A stretch of 64,000 nt of DNA from Rhopalosiphum padi (Eukaryota; Arthropoda; Insecta; Hemiptera; Aphididae): contig NC_083597.1 in assembly GCF_020882245.1 (NCBI RefSeq), forward strand, positions 87,708,152 through 87,772,151, in the 5' to 3' direction. The translations under genes and the position numbers were made by a program. Positions 12,101 through 22,700 of this stretch are shown piece after piece (position 1 is the stretch's first letter; each line of letters starts with the position of its first letter). The notes beneath the pieces are model-generated. The model was not told the origin of the DNA and made no database searches. It worked only from the letters and a program-made list of their open reading frames with translations.

Positions 12101-15100
12101 CTTCCCAAGTTCTAAATTTCTGTACGATATATTCTCAAGATTTTTAATTGTCACATAACAAAATCAAATGACGAAAACCTTATTTGAAATTTGTATTTCA
12201 ATTTTTGTTACGAAATGCAAGAGCGATATTACAACAGCAGCAATCAATACCTTTAAATTATAATTGACTTCAATACATCAAAGTATATAAATCTTTAATA
12301 TTTACCTTCCCCACCTTCACCTTCTATAAAAACAAATATATAATTTCTTATGAATATAATAATTCTAATACACCAGTAATTTTTTACGATTTAATTTATT
12401 TTCTTCTTTAAACTAAAGCGATGCACCAACATTTTAGCATATAAACTTATAAGAGTTATTATTTATTTAACTATCTCTATCTCATGTAAATTGAAATATT
12501 TTGTTCGTACTCAACAGTCAACAGTAGTAATCATTATTGGCGTTTACACTAGATTTCAATTTTCATTGAAAATCTATATTTTACGATTACTAAAGTCGTA
12601 AACCAATACTTAAAAACATTTTCAGTCTATAATAGTATAATACAGCTATACTAAACAACTTTAAATTCAATAAATTTTAACTAATAATTAGACATGTCGT
12701 TATAAAATTTATCAGAAAAACAAATACTCACTAAATACTGCAGCTATAAAATAAAATAGTTATGTATTAGTATATGGTTAAAAATTATTAATAATGGTGA
12801 AAAAAATTAATGTTATACCGTTATAAAAGTATACAATTATAAAATGTGGGTAGAAATCAAATATATTATAGTATATAACCGAACTCTAATAGAAGTCTTT
12901 GATTATATATCGAAACCTTCACGAACCAAGTATCTATTTCTAATATTTTTGAATTACAAAAGCTCAAAAGTATTATTTTGCCTATTCGATAGATTTTTTA
13001 TTTTATATTTCTTGTTAAACTTATATAAACAGAATTTTTCTTGTAATGCTATTTACACAAATATAATTTGTATTATTCCAAATTTTACGATTTCTTTTTA
13101 AATTTATAATTTTAAATGTATATTATAAGAATAGTGTGACTGTAATAATCATTGTATAATAGGAATAAAGCAAAAACAATGAATTTAAAAATAATAAACT
13201 TGCATAAGATAACAGTGTATTTATGGACAATGTAAAGGCAATAGAAAATACTGATATTTAATTAAAAATGTAATGAAGTCTGAAATGGTTTATAAATTAC
13301 TAGTTCTTTATTAATTTATCACAGATGATGACTTTAATATTTAGTAGTTTAGTTATTGAAGTTAAGATTAAAAGTTAAATTTAAAAAATAGATTACCTAA
13401 ATTTGGGTAATCTACTTAATCGATTAAATCTTTTACTTACAGTCTGTAAACCGTTACAGAATTATAAAATTCCTATTAAACTCGTTTAATTAATAAAACT
13501 ATTGAAAATAAAAATCACAGACAATACACACCAATATGATTTAAAACAGCTATAAATAAATAATGATTAATGATTATTTACAACAATTAAAGAAAGTAGC
13601 ATTGGTTTTTATATTTATGGAAATATATACATTATACGTAGTATATTGGAATAATAAATAAACTTTAAAAAATAATTTTTGCGGGTCATTGTAATGTCAC
13701 AATCCAACTCTGGCAATATATGTCCCGTGTCGACCTTCAACACTTTTTGCTTGTCCAGTTATATACGAAAATATTTAATCGAGTAGTTATATCGGACGTG
13801 AAATTACATTCGTAGGTCGATCTTCGAAACGATTGCTCGTTGTGTTGTCGCCGATTTACGTTACGCATACTTGATGTTGTCAGGGTGAAAAATGTGATTT
13901 TATTTACACATGGAGAGAGGTGCGTATAACGGTAATAATAAAAATTATTACAATATAAAATAATAAGGACGAATATGATATAAAAATGATACAATTCGTT
14001 TTGTAAAAAATAGAAACTGCGACGGTCGGTGAGACCAGTAAATTATTGAAAAGACCTGTATCACCATTGAAAAATAAAATATATAAACAGTGACAACACA
14101 AGGAACTAAAAGTCAGTGCTTCAAACTCTTACTGCTGTTAGCACGGCCACTCATTAACCGGTAAACTGAACTTATAAGAACAAGAAAATCGTTAAAATAT
14201 TCAGTCAATTATAGTGTTAGCAGAAAAATGTAATAAGAAAATTTAAAATAAATATAATACAAATCTACTAAATAGGCAGGCAACGGTAATATAGAAGTGA
14301 ACAAATTTTAGATTAACAGAATTCATTGTAAAACATTTAATTTAAATTTAATTAAATTAATTTTAATTTAAAAAAAATTGTTCAAAAGTTGTTTCTTAGA
14401 ACCTATTATATTTAAAAATTTTCTAAAATGTATAAAAATAGTTGCTTTGTTTTTTAAAGAAATGTGGAACGAATAAAACATGACGACTAATTTCATAATG
14501 TGTTTAACATTAATTAAATAAATGTATACATCCACCATAGGTCGTACTAAAAATTGTATTTAGTTATTTTCAAATCATTACCATTATCTTCTCGGGCTGC
14601 ATCGTTTACATCATTATCTATAAATGTATTATATTAATGTAATACAAAATATTAGTCAATTTAAAGTTCATATTTTATTTTAACTGTTCCCTATTATAAT
14701 TTTCGACCAGCAACCTATACATTTAGTACATTTTGATATGCACTATTAATTTTTGACAGAGGTACTTAAATTTTGTATAAAAACAATTTAGATAGCATGA
14801 TGATGCTTTTATAACCTAACTCGGACTTGTCTCTTAACGAAACTCTATTGAAATCGATTCTTACAAAATTAAACTACAATATAGGAAGAGAGATATATTA
14901 TGTGAATTTCTCCATCATGTGTTTATCATAATTCGGAGTCTTCGAACAATACCTAGATGGTTCGTTTTGATGCGTTTCACACGCCACAAGGAGGGGAGTC
15001 AATTGGAATGCTCAACATTACTAGCTTCATAAGTACGGTGAATGGTGATACATGACTGTGTGGACGGTTCTTATCGGGTCGAACTTTTTAATAACACGGT

Positions 15101-17812
15101 TGAGGAAGATTATAGTTTAACAATGCACCTACGAAAATGATACAACTGTGAACGTATGTAGCCAAATTTATAAATTATGCTTTGATAATGTAGGAATTCT
15201 GAGCATGTTAAATGGTTACAATAGGTTATAAGTGATTTCTGCAGTATGGTGTTAACAGTTGTTATGGTAAAGTTTTATTTTTATAAATTATGGAAAACTG
15301 TCAAATTATTATACTAATTATAGTATGTAAATACAATTATGTAGTTGTCATTATATATGGAAAAATATGTAAATTTAAATGTATATTCCTATTTGGCGCT
15401 TCTTTATGTTCTTTTTTAAATTTAAAATTTTTAACTTTATTACGTACTTATATAATTGTATTAATATTGTGGACTTTTTTTTTATAAATGCTTACTCTAA
15501 GCACTTATACTATTTAATTAACTTTTTTTAAACTTATTTTTATAACCATAATATTGTAGATTATCGCGTCATTAGCACTTATTACCATTTGGATTTTTAA
15601 TTATTATTATTAGGGAAGGATTTATATGTAATAAAAAATGAAAAATGTGTACATATATATATATAATTAAAATGGCAAAAACATTTAGTATAAAATAAAA
15701 AATATGTAATAAGAAAAATTTAAAATTATGTTAATGTGTAAAATTAAAATTAAATTCTAAATAATTTTTGAATAATATACAATTTCTAAACTATTTAATT
15801 TAAAAAATATGAAGAAAATTTTCAAAACCGCGCCAATGCAAGTACTGATAATACTGTTGAAAATTCGTTAATATATTTTATCTAATAATTGTTAAATATA
15901 AAGTAAAATCTAAGATCATTAATGTACTTGTATAGTTATCGAACAAAAACAAGACATCCAAACGATTTTTTAAAGTTTTTAAGATCATCAACTTTTGAGC
16001 CCTAATTATTATTATATTATAAAAATATAGTCTCTAATATAGACTAATGTCCTTCAAAAATGGTAATAAATACAATATAATAACTATCTCGTCTTTTTTA
16101 ACTACTTACCCGTAAATCCAGCAATATTTATTAGTATATCTGTTAAATATATAAATAATTTTAATTCAATAATTATATTAAACTATGCTTGAGTTGCATG
16201 AACAATTGATTAATTTACCGCTTCAAAAATATTATATGATCTATAGTAATATTTTAACGATAATTACAAAGTTCCGAGGTTACTTTTGAACTATTAATCA
16301 ACTAATTCAACTAGATTCTATTTGCTATCAGAATCCAATCTTAAAGTTAAAGATTCTATCTTATTTTCCATTATTTAATGTTAAAAGAAACACACGCGAA
16401 CAAACAAAAAAATACGTTATGCATTTAACTGTTATAGATACATAGTTTAAATTCTGTTATTAAAAATATTAATTTTATTCTGTTCAAACAGTTAATGTGA
16501 TATAATGTAATTAGAAGAGTGACAAATAAATGCCACGCCTACACACATTTCAACATATTTTTCTACAAATAATTATAAAGAATTATGAATACGACAAGTC
16601 AACATCAATAAAAATAAAACGTCAATGAACAACAGGATTAATCCGAGAACTACAATGTTATATGGACGTTTCGTTTATGATATTGATCAAAAGCCTCGAC
16701 CATCATTTAAGGATACACAATATAATATATGGACATTTTAATACTTAATATTAAGACTATTTTAATTTAGGTACCATATGTGTATAATAATAAATTAAAA
16801 TATATTACATTTACAATTGGCTGAAAATATATTATAATATGTAGTATTAATAATAATTATGATATGCATTTTTTCACATAAGAATAGAAATAATTCCACC
16901 ATCTCTCCGATTATTTTAGATACATTTTTGAAATTTTAAACAATTATATTAATTTTATTCTAAACTGATGTAGAAAAAACAATATTAAAATAATTGTATG
17001 TAAATATTGTTTCACCATATCAGGTGTATAATATTGCTTGACTAACACCAGATAAAATTTCGATGTCAATTAAATGTTGTATGTTATATAATTTGAAATA
17101 ACATAATTATAAACAACAGCTATATTATTTGAGTTCTGAGTTTAAACAAATTTAATGAAGGGAAGATTTAAGCAAACGAATTTGAAGTAATCAATGCCGT
17201 ATCTAGGAGGGGGTGGGCTTTTGGACTTAATTCCACCCCAAATTCTTTTAATTTAAATAATATGTGTAAATATATATTTTTTAAATAATTTCCTATTTTC
17301 CTATAAATTTAAGTATAAACGTTTACCCCCCCCCCCTCTAAAACAAATCCTGGTTACAGCATTGAAAGTAATAATCAATTAATCAATATGATTTATTTTT
17401 TTCTCTAGTTAATAGTAAATCTTCAATAACATGTTTCATTTAATAAATAATATGTGAAAGATTCTTCAGTTCTAGACACCATTGTATAATACACCATTTA
17501 CATATCAATAAAATAAAAATTGAAAAAAAAAATACTTATTACTCAAAAATAAATTTTACCATACCAGCATAATTCACTATAATGTTAGTATTCGTTGACT
17601 TTGAATAATCTAAAATTGTAAGAAATGGTATGTTATTTACAAATTATAATATATAAATCATAATTTTTATAAAAAAAAAATTTATTTATATCCATAAATA
17701 TGAACATACCAACATACTCCTGCACATAATCTTCGAATGCAATTGTTGGAATAATCAAAATTTCAAGAACCACAAATATAATAGTTATCAAAAAGTGCTT
17801 AGAAAAATACAT
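2963..17812 (-). CDS. Microexon-rich secreted protein gene 1 (bicycle-like effector candidate)
   Basis: Multi-exon gene read on the minus strand. Exons in transcription order: 17710-17812, 17565-17609, 16110-16139, 14582-14617, 12732-12743, 12306-12323, 11734-11742, 11626-11637, 11368-11376, 11209-11217, 10775-10783, 10285-10293, 9208-9219, 8225-8236, 7429-7437, 7025-7039, 6402-6410, 5489-5497, 5249-5263, 3446-3496, 2963-3186. Each internal exon is bounded by AG and GT, has a length divisible by three, starts with two bases that finish a split codon and ends with one base of the next. No junction codon is a stop. The total is 657 nt, about 218 residues. Exon 1 carries a signal peptide, so the product should be secreted. 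Family resemblance to aphid bicycle effectors rests on gene structure, not on sequence. The last acceptor reads AA instead of AG (3187-3188), so this copy may be impaired. Additional tiny exons could have been missed. Confidence 0.75.
3446..3496 (-). CDS. Gene 1 penultimate exon (51 nt)
   Basis: The acceptor is TTTTTAACAG and the donor GTATGA. In phase it reads MALYYKMVINHPIYRN. Genes 2 and 3 give MAVMYKISLNDPLYKH and MAVQYKEAITHPVDKY. The shared skeleton MA-x-x-YK...P confirms the frame, and variation at nearly every other site marks it as fast evolving. Confidence 0.8.
3699..4046. mobile_element. Mariner-type MITE in gene 1 last introns
   Basis: The terminal inverted repeats are close to TGGTGACCAGA at both ends. 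The left flank is TA; the right flank is TG, probably a decayed TA. It is present at the same place in all three genes, so it predates the duplications. Confidence 0.6.
4193..4508. mobile_element. Solo LTR candidate
   Basis: A 316-base insertion found only in gene 1. Genes 2 and 3 retain the empty site (catctcatagaaag). It starts TGTTATGA and ends CCATAAGA, imperfect inverted ends as in LTRs, and it is flanked by ATAG on both sides (4189-4192, 4509-4512). An AATAAAG-like signal lies inside. The retroelement family is not determined. Confidence 0.55.
5249..12743 (-). CDS. Gene 1 microexon run (15 exons of 9-18 nt)
   Basis: Fifteen microexons of 9, 12, 15 or 18 nt are separated by introns of roughly 90 to 1100 bases. 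Examples, minus strand: 12306-12323 reads GEGGE, 10775-10783 reads ND, 9208-9219 reads KIH, 7025-7039 reads FYAD, 5249-5263 reads QVAG. Seven donors (5249, 6402, 7429, 8225, 9208, 10775, 11626) share the sequence GTACGT. Each microexon is recognised by three-way comparison with genes 2 and 3: the AG and GT borders and flanking intron are conserved, and the enclosed triplets are not. The 12732-12743 exon could instead be 6 nt (12732-12737), because a second in-frame AG is present. Confidence 0.75.
5548..5740 (+). mobile_element. 5'-truncated non-LTR retrotransposon or retrocopy
   Basis: A 193-base insert ending in AAATAAAG followed by a run of A. It is flanked by a perfect 14-base duplication (tattatatacttta, 5534-5547 and 5741-5754). 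This is the signature of target-primed reverse transcription. It is absent from genes 2 and 3. The body is too short to identify the source. Confidence 0.75.
6227..6310 (-). mobile_element. tRNA-derived SINE head (deleted copy)
   Basis: On the minus strand it begins CGACGAAGTGGCC with a pol III A-box-like stretch. The middle is missing when compared with the copy at 54571-54752. It lies in the intron upstream of the 9-nt exon at 6402. Confidence 0.5.
8767..8890 (+). other. Conserved GC-richer segment in gene 1 intron
   Basis: Contains a 40-odd codon frame starting MMKVDGDKATKGEQY. The same segment occurs at 58096-58210 in gene 3, where the frame stops early, and is absent from gene 2. It is likely a mobile or passenger fragment. 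Confidence 0.25.
9282..9854. mobile_element. Foldback MITE in gene 1 intron
   Basis: The ends are inverted repeats (AAGGCTGTTAAAGGCG / CGCTTTCAACAGCCTT). A second internal inverted pair lies at about 9362-9400 and 9505-9547. The empty site in gene 3 (aatgtatttagaatt) suggests a TTA-type target, as in PIF/Harbinger, but the duplication is not clean. Confidence 0.5.
10818..10971 (+). pseudogene. Coding-like fragment of unknown origin (copy 1)
   Basis: It reads MKVQIIIHNRHFTDNVF... and continues about 50 codons to TTDR, then stop. It aligns codon for codon with 60990-61175 without gaps. It lies inside an intron of gene 1 on the opposite strand. I do not recognise the protein. Confidence 0.35.
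11820..12130. other. Gene 1-specific intron segment
   Basis: About 300 bases are present here but absent at the equivalent sites in genes 2 (35695) and 3 (62007). No inverted ends or coding potential seen. Confidence 0.4.
12744..14581. other. Large intron of gene 1 (12.7-14.6 kb)
   Basis: A plus-strand frame at 12844-13101 is conserved in position in all copies but is frame-disrupted in genes 2 and 3, so it is not a gene. Bases 13760-14285 are present here and begin again at the end of the window in gene 3, but are deleted from gene 2. A 3-nt exon candidate at 13441-13443 is discussed under findings. Confidence 0.5.
14582..14617 (-). CDS. Gene 1 exon 4 (36 nt, acidic)
   Basis: The acceptor ends TTTATAG and the donor is GTAATG. 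The phase-1 reading is NDVNDAAREDN; gene 2 reads NDEYDATQENN at the same place. Five of eleven residues change inside an otherwise near-identical stretch of 3 kb. The acidic, polar composition suggests a flexible part of a secreted chain. Confidence 0.75.
14618..16109. other. Intron of gene 1 with highly conserved core
   Basis: The whole intron is nearly identical to gene 2 (37942-39428). The stretch 14835-15140 is the richest in G and C and shows almost no difference between copies. No coding frame or RNA gene recognised. Confidence 0.4.
16110..16139 (-). CDS. Gene 1 exon 3 (30 nt)
   Basis: The exon has a consensus GTAAGT donor (revcomp of 16104-16109) and an acceptor ending TTTAACAG. In phase it reads ILINIAGFT. 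The gene 2 copy encodes the same residues and differs only in its last base. The splice sites are strong, but with so little divergence the support is splice signals and phase only. Confidence 0.65.
17192..17364. mobile_element. hAT-like MITE in gene 1 intron 2
   Basis: Inverted ends CAATGCCGTATCTAGGA / TCCTGGTTACAGCATTG, G- and C-rich borders, and 8-base flanks gaagtaat / aaagtaat (7 of 8 match). Shared with gene 2, so inserted before that duplication. Confidence 0.6.
17565..17609 (-). CDS. Gene 1 exon 2 (45 nt, hypervariable)
   Basis: The acceptor is AATTTTAG and the donor GTATGG. In frame it reads YSKSTNTNIIVNYA, flanked by the split codons. The gene 2 counterpart reads YARTQNFHFLVNYA. 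The last four residues are shared while most of the first ten differ, although the introns on both sides are nearly identical between the two genes. That contrast is the main evidence that this is an exon. Confidence 0.8.
17710..17812 (-). CDS. Gene 1 exon 1: signal peptide exon
   Basis: The exon begins with ATG at 17812-17810 and ends at a GTATGT donor (17704-17709). It encodes 34 codons plus one base. Residues 1-6 are MYFSKH. A hydrophobic stretch of about 19 residues (LITIIFVVLEILIIPTIA) follows, then an acidic start to the mature chain, FEDYVQEYV. This is the classic layout of a cleavable signal peptide with cleavage near residue 25-27. The start is chosen because it is the ATG nearest the hydrophobic core, and because the same exon with the same boundaries occurs in gene 2. 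Differences from gene 2 (E/Q, V/W, E/Q) cluster in the mature part. Confidence 0.85.
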
Positions 17813-17894
17813 TTTAATTATTTGATACGCAGATAGAATATAAATTATGTGAAAAACTTCAAGATGAATTAATAATAAAAATAATTCTCAAGTT

Positions 17895-17902
17895 CTTTTA
17901 TA
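17895..17902 (-). promoter_or_regulatory. TATA box of gene 1
   Basis: TATAAAAG on the minus strand, 83 bases upstream of the start codon, which would give a 5' UTR of about 50 bases. The same octamer sits at exactly the same distance upstream of gene 2. Confidence 0.55.
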
Positions 17903-18249
17903 AGCAATTCTCTCATATCCCATCATGCAGTGCTAAATAAATAATTAATTTACAAATATTTAACAACAAATATGGTATGACGACAACGACTATTCTTTGT
18001 TTCAATTACTAACTGTTGATAATATATTGCGTAAATGTCATATTAACCTAGTTTAGACGAATTAATAAAACTTACAACAATCGTTTGTTTGTATAATTAA
18101 TACAATAAGGTTTTTGTAATATAGTTTTTAAATAATACTATTTCATATTAATAGTTTATTTTATTTTATTAATTGGAACAAATTTTAATATTATATCTAT
18201 TCATAATCTGTATTCACATGTTGTACAATAAGTACATTTAATGAGATGG

Positions 18250-21200
18250 TAAAGGACCTTGCCTAACACTAGGAGTTTCATACTTTTGAAAATCCCGTTC
18301 TCAGCCCTTCATCAAAAACCTAATCTCTATGACCCAAGACTAATATCTTCTTAGTTATTAGTAATAACTTATTACGGTCCCCGCGTCTGCTTCTGGTAAT
18401 TTTCTAGGTAAAGTTTTAGGACTTTTATTGTTTTTATTATACACAAACGACCTTATGGATCTTGAAAGCTCTATTTTCGGTATCACCAATAACACTTCGA
18501 TCCTATAATTATCAAGATTTCAATTAATTTAATACGTAAAGCAACAACAATTTTGTCATTTATTAAAGATTGGTTTAATTCAAACTCTTGAAATACATTT
18601 TTAAAAACATGACTTATCCTTTTTTTCATACCTAAAGTATTGAATCTTGGTGTTAATGAACACATTAAAATATGCGATGATACATGTCGAGATATGTAAA
18701 TATAATGGTTACTAGTATTTAGCTTCGATAAATATTAAGGTATGCTCAGAACTACAATAAACGCATCACTGAGGACAACCTCTAAGAAAACTTTTCATAC
18801 ATATGCGGATATACTTTATATTACTTATGATATATTGAATTAGGAGAAACCTCATGCAATAGAATTAGGTACAATGAAATTTGTTTTTTTACGAATTTGA
18901 GATTGTCACCCGATTTAGGTGTATCCATGTACCACTTAAGGGGAGGTAATTTTTTGGAAATTTCATTTTCGGATTTCCTTTGTATAATTTTGAGTTTTCA
19001 TCGAGTAAATCGTAAGTCAATCGGTTTGCTACCTAACCTATATATTTTAACACATGTGTAAACAATGACATGATTATATTTAGCAAAAAAATACTGCAAA
19101 CATGGTTATCACGTTTAGTGTGCAATGACGCAAGTTTATTTATACTCTTATTAACGTCATAATTCAATGTTTTAAAAAAAATATACATCATTTTCATTAG
19201 CTAAATAAAAGATTATTATTTGAGAAATTTCAAGCAAAAGAAATTATAACAAACCTGTATTTTTATAAATTTGAAAGTGTTAGCCTCAACAATAATTTTT
19301 CTTTACGTAAAAAATTGTACAATGTTTATAGATAGAAATATTACCGATTTTGGGAAAAAAGACCCCTTTAGAATAGTGGTTGGGCAAACATTATTACGAT
19401 ATTAGTTATCCAGAGAAGGTTTTCCATTTCTTATTGATAGATTTTCCGTAGCTCGGGTTTATCCGTTAAATTTCGGATGGAGTTTTTCTTTTTTCATATA
19501 TTCCTTTATCAAAAATATACTCCGAGTACACTAATAAGACTTTTCCTATTGAACTATTCACGTGATTTATAGATATTCTATAAATGTTTTATGAATTATA
19601 TTAAAATAATCCATTAAAAAAATAAACAAAATAACAATCAAATCCACGAGAACGGCGTGAAACAAAATTAATTAAACATCAAAGGCGACTTGGTGACTGC
19701 ACGTCCCTTATCAGATTATTATCTCCGTCGCTATCTAAACATTAGTTATAATACTCGTATTACAATAATTGAATCTATCAATGCTATTAATTTGTGGGCC
19801 TATTTTTTGGGTTTTACACTGATAAAGAAAAATATATACAATAATAAATGATTTGTAGTAAAAATATTGAATTCGATTCAATGAAGTATAATAAACGGAG
19901 AAATGCCTTACAGTAAAAATTATTCGACGAGAAAATTATTAAATATAATGCATACTGATTTAAGTTTATAAGACTGTAAGACAGTCTTTTATCAGAATTA
20001 TCTTTTCGTAAAAAATTAAATAAAATTGAATTGAAATTTAACTTTTTCCACAATCGACTAGCTGCCTATTATACCACACGGTGATATTCATTTGCCCTCT
20101 TTTTAAATTCAAAGCGAATAAATAAATGTATTGATTTTAAAATTAAGTGTTTGCGTATTTTTTTTTATCGCGAATAAGTACACGTTCATTTGTCGATAAC
20201 ATTTTAAACTTTAGAGCAGTTTTTGATAGCGATTTCTATCTAGTTCGTCTTTGGAGTGTTTACAATTAAATATTCCAAATATCTTAACAAAATAATAGGG
20301 GGGAAAAATAGTAATCAAGTGGTTTTTACTCTGCCGTGCATTAAGTGTCAAGTAAATCACTATAATGGGTGTACCTTTGTACATTGGAGTACTTGATTTT
20401 TTTAATTTTTAAATCCACAAATTAGAAAGAAATTATTTGTAAAATTTGAGAATATTGAGGTTTTATAATATGTGTGCCAATTAATAAAATACTAGTCAAT
20501 TGGTTTCCGCTCTGCTTTATGATATAGGTATAATGCGGAATACTATAATGAACTAAAAACTGTATATTATATCTATTTTTCTAATTTTTTGAAAAATTAA
20601 ATGTTTTTTTAGCTAATTTAATAAAAACGTTATTTTTGTGACACCCTTTAAAATTGAATTAAAATGTAACGCACACATATAACATATATATATATATATA
20701 CAACATATTTATGTATATAATACTTTTTAACTTGTATAGATTATTTTATTGATTAAAAAAGCCGAAAATTAATTTACTTAATCAAAGAATATTTTATCAT
20801 CTAACAATATGAAAATGGTTTTATGTGCTTTTTTAACAGTCACTATGCGGAATTTGTGTTTGGGGTGGTACCTTCGATAAATATTTAGGTATTCTCAGAA
20901 CCACAATAAACGCATTACTATGGATAGCCTTCAAGAAAACTTTTCATACAATTACGATTATACTTTATATTACTTATGATCTATTGAATTTGGAGAAATC
21001 TAATGCAAAAGAAGTAGGTATTAATAAATCTCTATTTTTATAAATTTAAGAGAGTAAGCCAATTTAAGCGTATCCTTGTATGGTTTCGCTGCCATATCGA
21101 ATAGAGTTGTATAGGCCGCCTGTCTTAAATCATTTCGGATCGACGAGTGGTTAAGTTTCGTTGGTTTAGGAGGACCTAACCTAATCACATTTTGTTAACG

Positions 21201-22700
21201 GATTTCTGTTGTATAATTTTGAGCTCTTAGCGATAAACTCATAAGTCAATCGGTTAGTTACCTAACCTATATATTTTTCAACATATGTGTAAACAACCAC
21301 ATGGTTATATTCAGCAATTAAATAATGCAAACTGGGTCAACACGTTTAGTGCGTAATAGTCCAAATTATTTATACTCTTATTAACGTCATTTTTCAATAT
21401 ATTTAAAAATTATACATCTTTTTATTAGATAAATAAAAAGTTATTATTGGAGATACCTCATGAAAATAAAGGTATTAACAAATCTGTATTTTTATAAATT
21501 TAATAGTGTTAGCTTCAACCATAATTATTCTGCACGTCAAAAAATTTACAATGTACATAGATAAAAGAAATATAATACCGAGTTTTGGAAAAAACATTCT
21601 TTTTAACGTACTCGGTGGAACATTGTTATGATATTAGTTATCCACAGAAGGTTTTTCATTTTTTGTTGATAGGTTTTCATTAGTGAAGAATTAGAGCACT
21701 ATTTATAAGGTGTTTACCAATAATAAGACACGATTGGTTTATATATCTTTAATATTACATCATTTAAAATAATACTTTACAGTTTAACAAATGGCTATTA
21801 TAATAATAAAATAAAACTCACAACTCGTTAATATTTTATAAAAGATATCATTTCTACCTACCCGGGAATAGTAAATTACATTTCATTAAATCAATTTGGT
21901 AAAATAGAATAATAACTAAAAAAACTCAATGTTAAATTTCGTTATTTACGCAATTGTTTTGTGCGCTGATAGAATTTTAACACAAATGCCACTTATCACT
22001 ATATTATCAATAACCTTACCAGAGTATCATTATTAATATTATTATGAGTATTATTATTTAAGTAAGTACTTTTAAAAAATATTAGGCCAACTATAATTTA
22101 AATACAACATATCTGAACTTTATTCAGACTTTTTTTGATATTTGATTTAGACCACTGTGGAGTTAAAATGAACTTGAATATAATTAGCAGTGTATAGTGA
22201 ACATATTGAACAATAATATAAAAACATATATTTAGTACAATTTCAATGAGTGTTACTCAATATTTTTTATTATGGTATGGATTACCTAGCATTAAAGTTA
22301 CTAAGATTATAGAATTTTACCATAATATTACGCTTCGTACTTTGATGGTGAGTGTCCATTTAGTGCCGTTTATCAATTAATATATTATTAAGTAATAGTT
22401 TGGACGTATAAAAATGTTTCAGTAGGTATACATGTGTGCACGAAAAACGATTTTCTAATTAAACAATTTTGTAATTATTATGTATATTATATGTTAAACT
22501 ATGTTATTTACGCACTTGCATTGTGCACTGATAGAATTTTAAAAATAATGACACTTATCACTATGTCAATAACCTCATCGGAGTTTAATTATTAATATTA
22601 GATCAGTATTATTATTTAAGTTCTGTTAAATAGTTTTAGGTCAATTATAATTTATATACAACATGTCTAAACTTTATTCAGATAAGTCGTCAATATTTGA
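18250..22700. repeat. Intergenic repeat block R between genes 1 and 2
   Basis: Two repeat modules in direct order. 18456-20060 matches 44432-46030 and, with an insertion, 42060-43960. 20090-22320 matches 46930-49100 and the window start. A 190-base piece at 21950-22140 recurs at 22502-22690. Minus-strand coding remnants are present (see 18483 and 19060). Confidence 0.65.
18483..18745 (-). pseudogene. Decayed coding segment in repeat R (type a)
   Basis: A minus-strand frame reads SNHYIYISRHVSSHILMC, then SLTPRFNTLGMKKRISHVFK and further. An upstream part (AFIVVLRIPKYLSK) is interrupted here by a stop but open in other copies. Related decayed copies lie near 60-190, 42060-42200, 44500-44720 and 47030-47240. 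The family is not recognised; it is probably an old transposon or expanded gene remnant. Confidence 0.4.

Noticed and set aside
12844..13101. Plus-strand ORF with relatives at 36410 and 62783
   Set aside because: The frame is broken differently in the three copies and changes look neutral. It lies in an intron of the microexon gene.
13737..14101. Two overlapping minus-strand ORFs with a hydrophobic N terminus
   Set aside because: The segment is deleted from gene 2, has no splice borders in phase, and exon 1 with a better signal peptide lies upstream at 17710-17812.
15010..15055. Candidate exon in the conserved intron core
   Set aside because: 34 nt long with an in-phase TGA.
15431..15470. 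Candidate exon with a GTACGT donor
   Set aside because: The implied 26-nt exon has an in-phase stop and a poor acceptor (runs of A).
15823..15870. Candidate exon after a good acceptor (TTTTCAACAG)
   Set aside because: Possible donors give lengths of 25 or 8 nt, not multiples of three, and break the phase rule.
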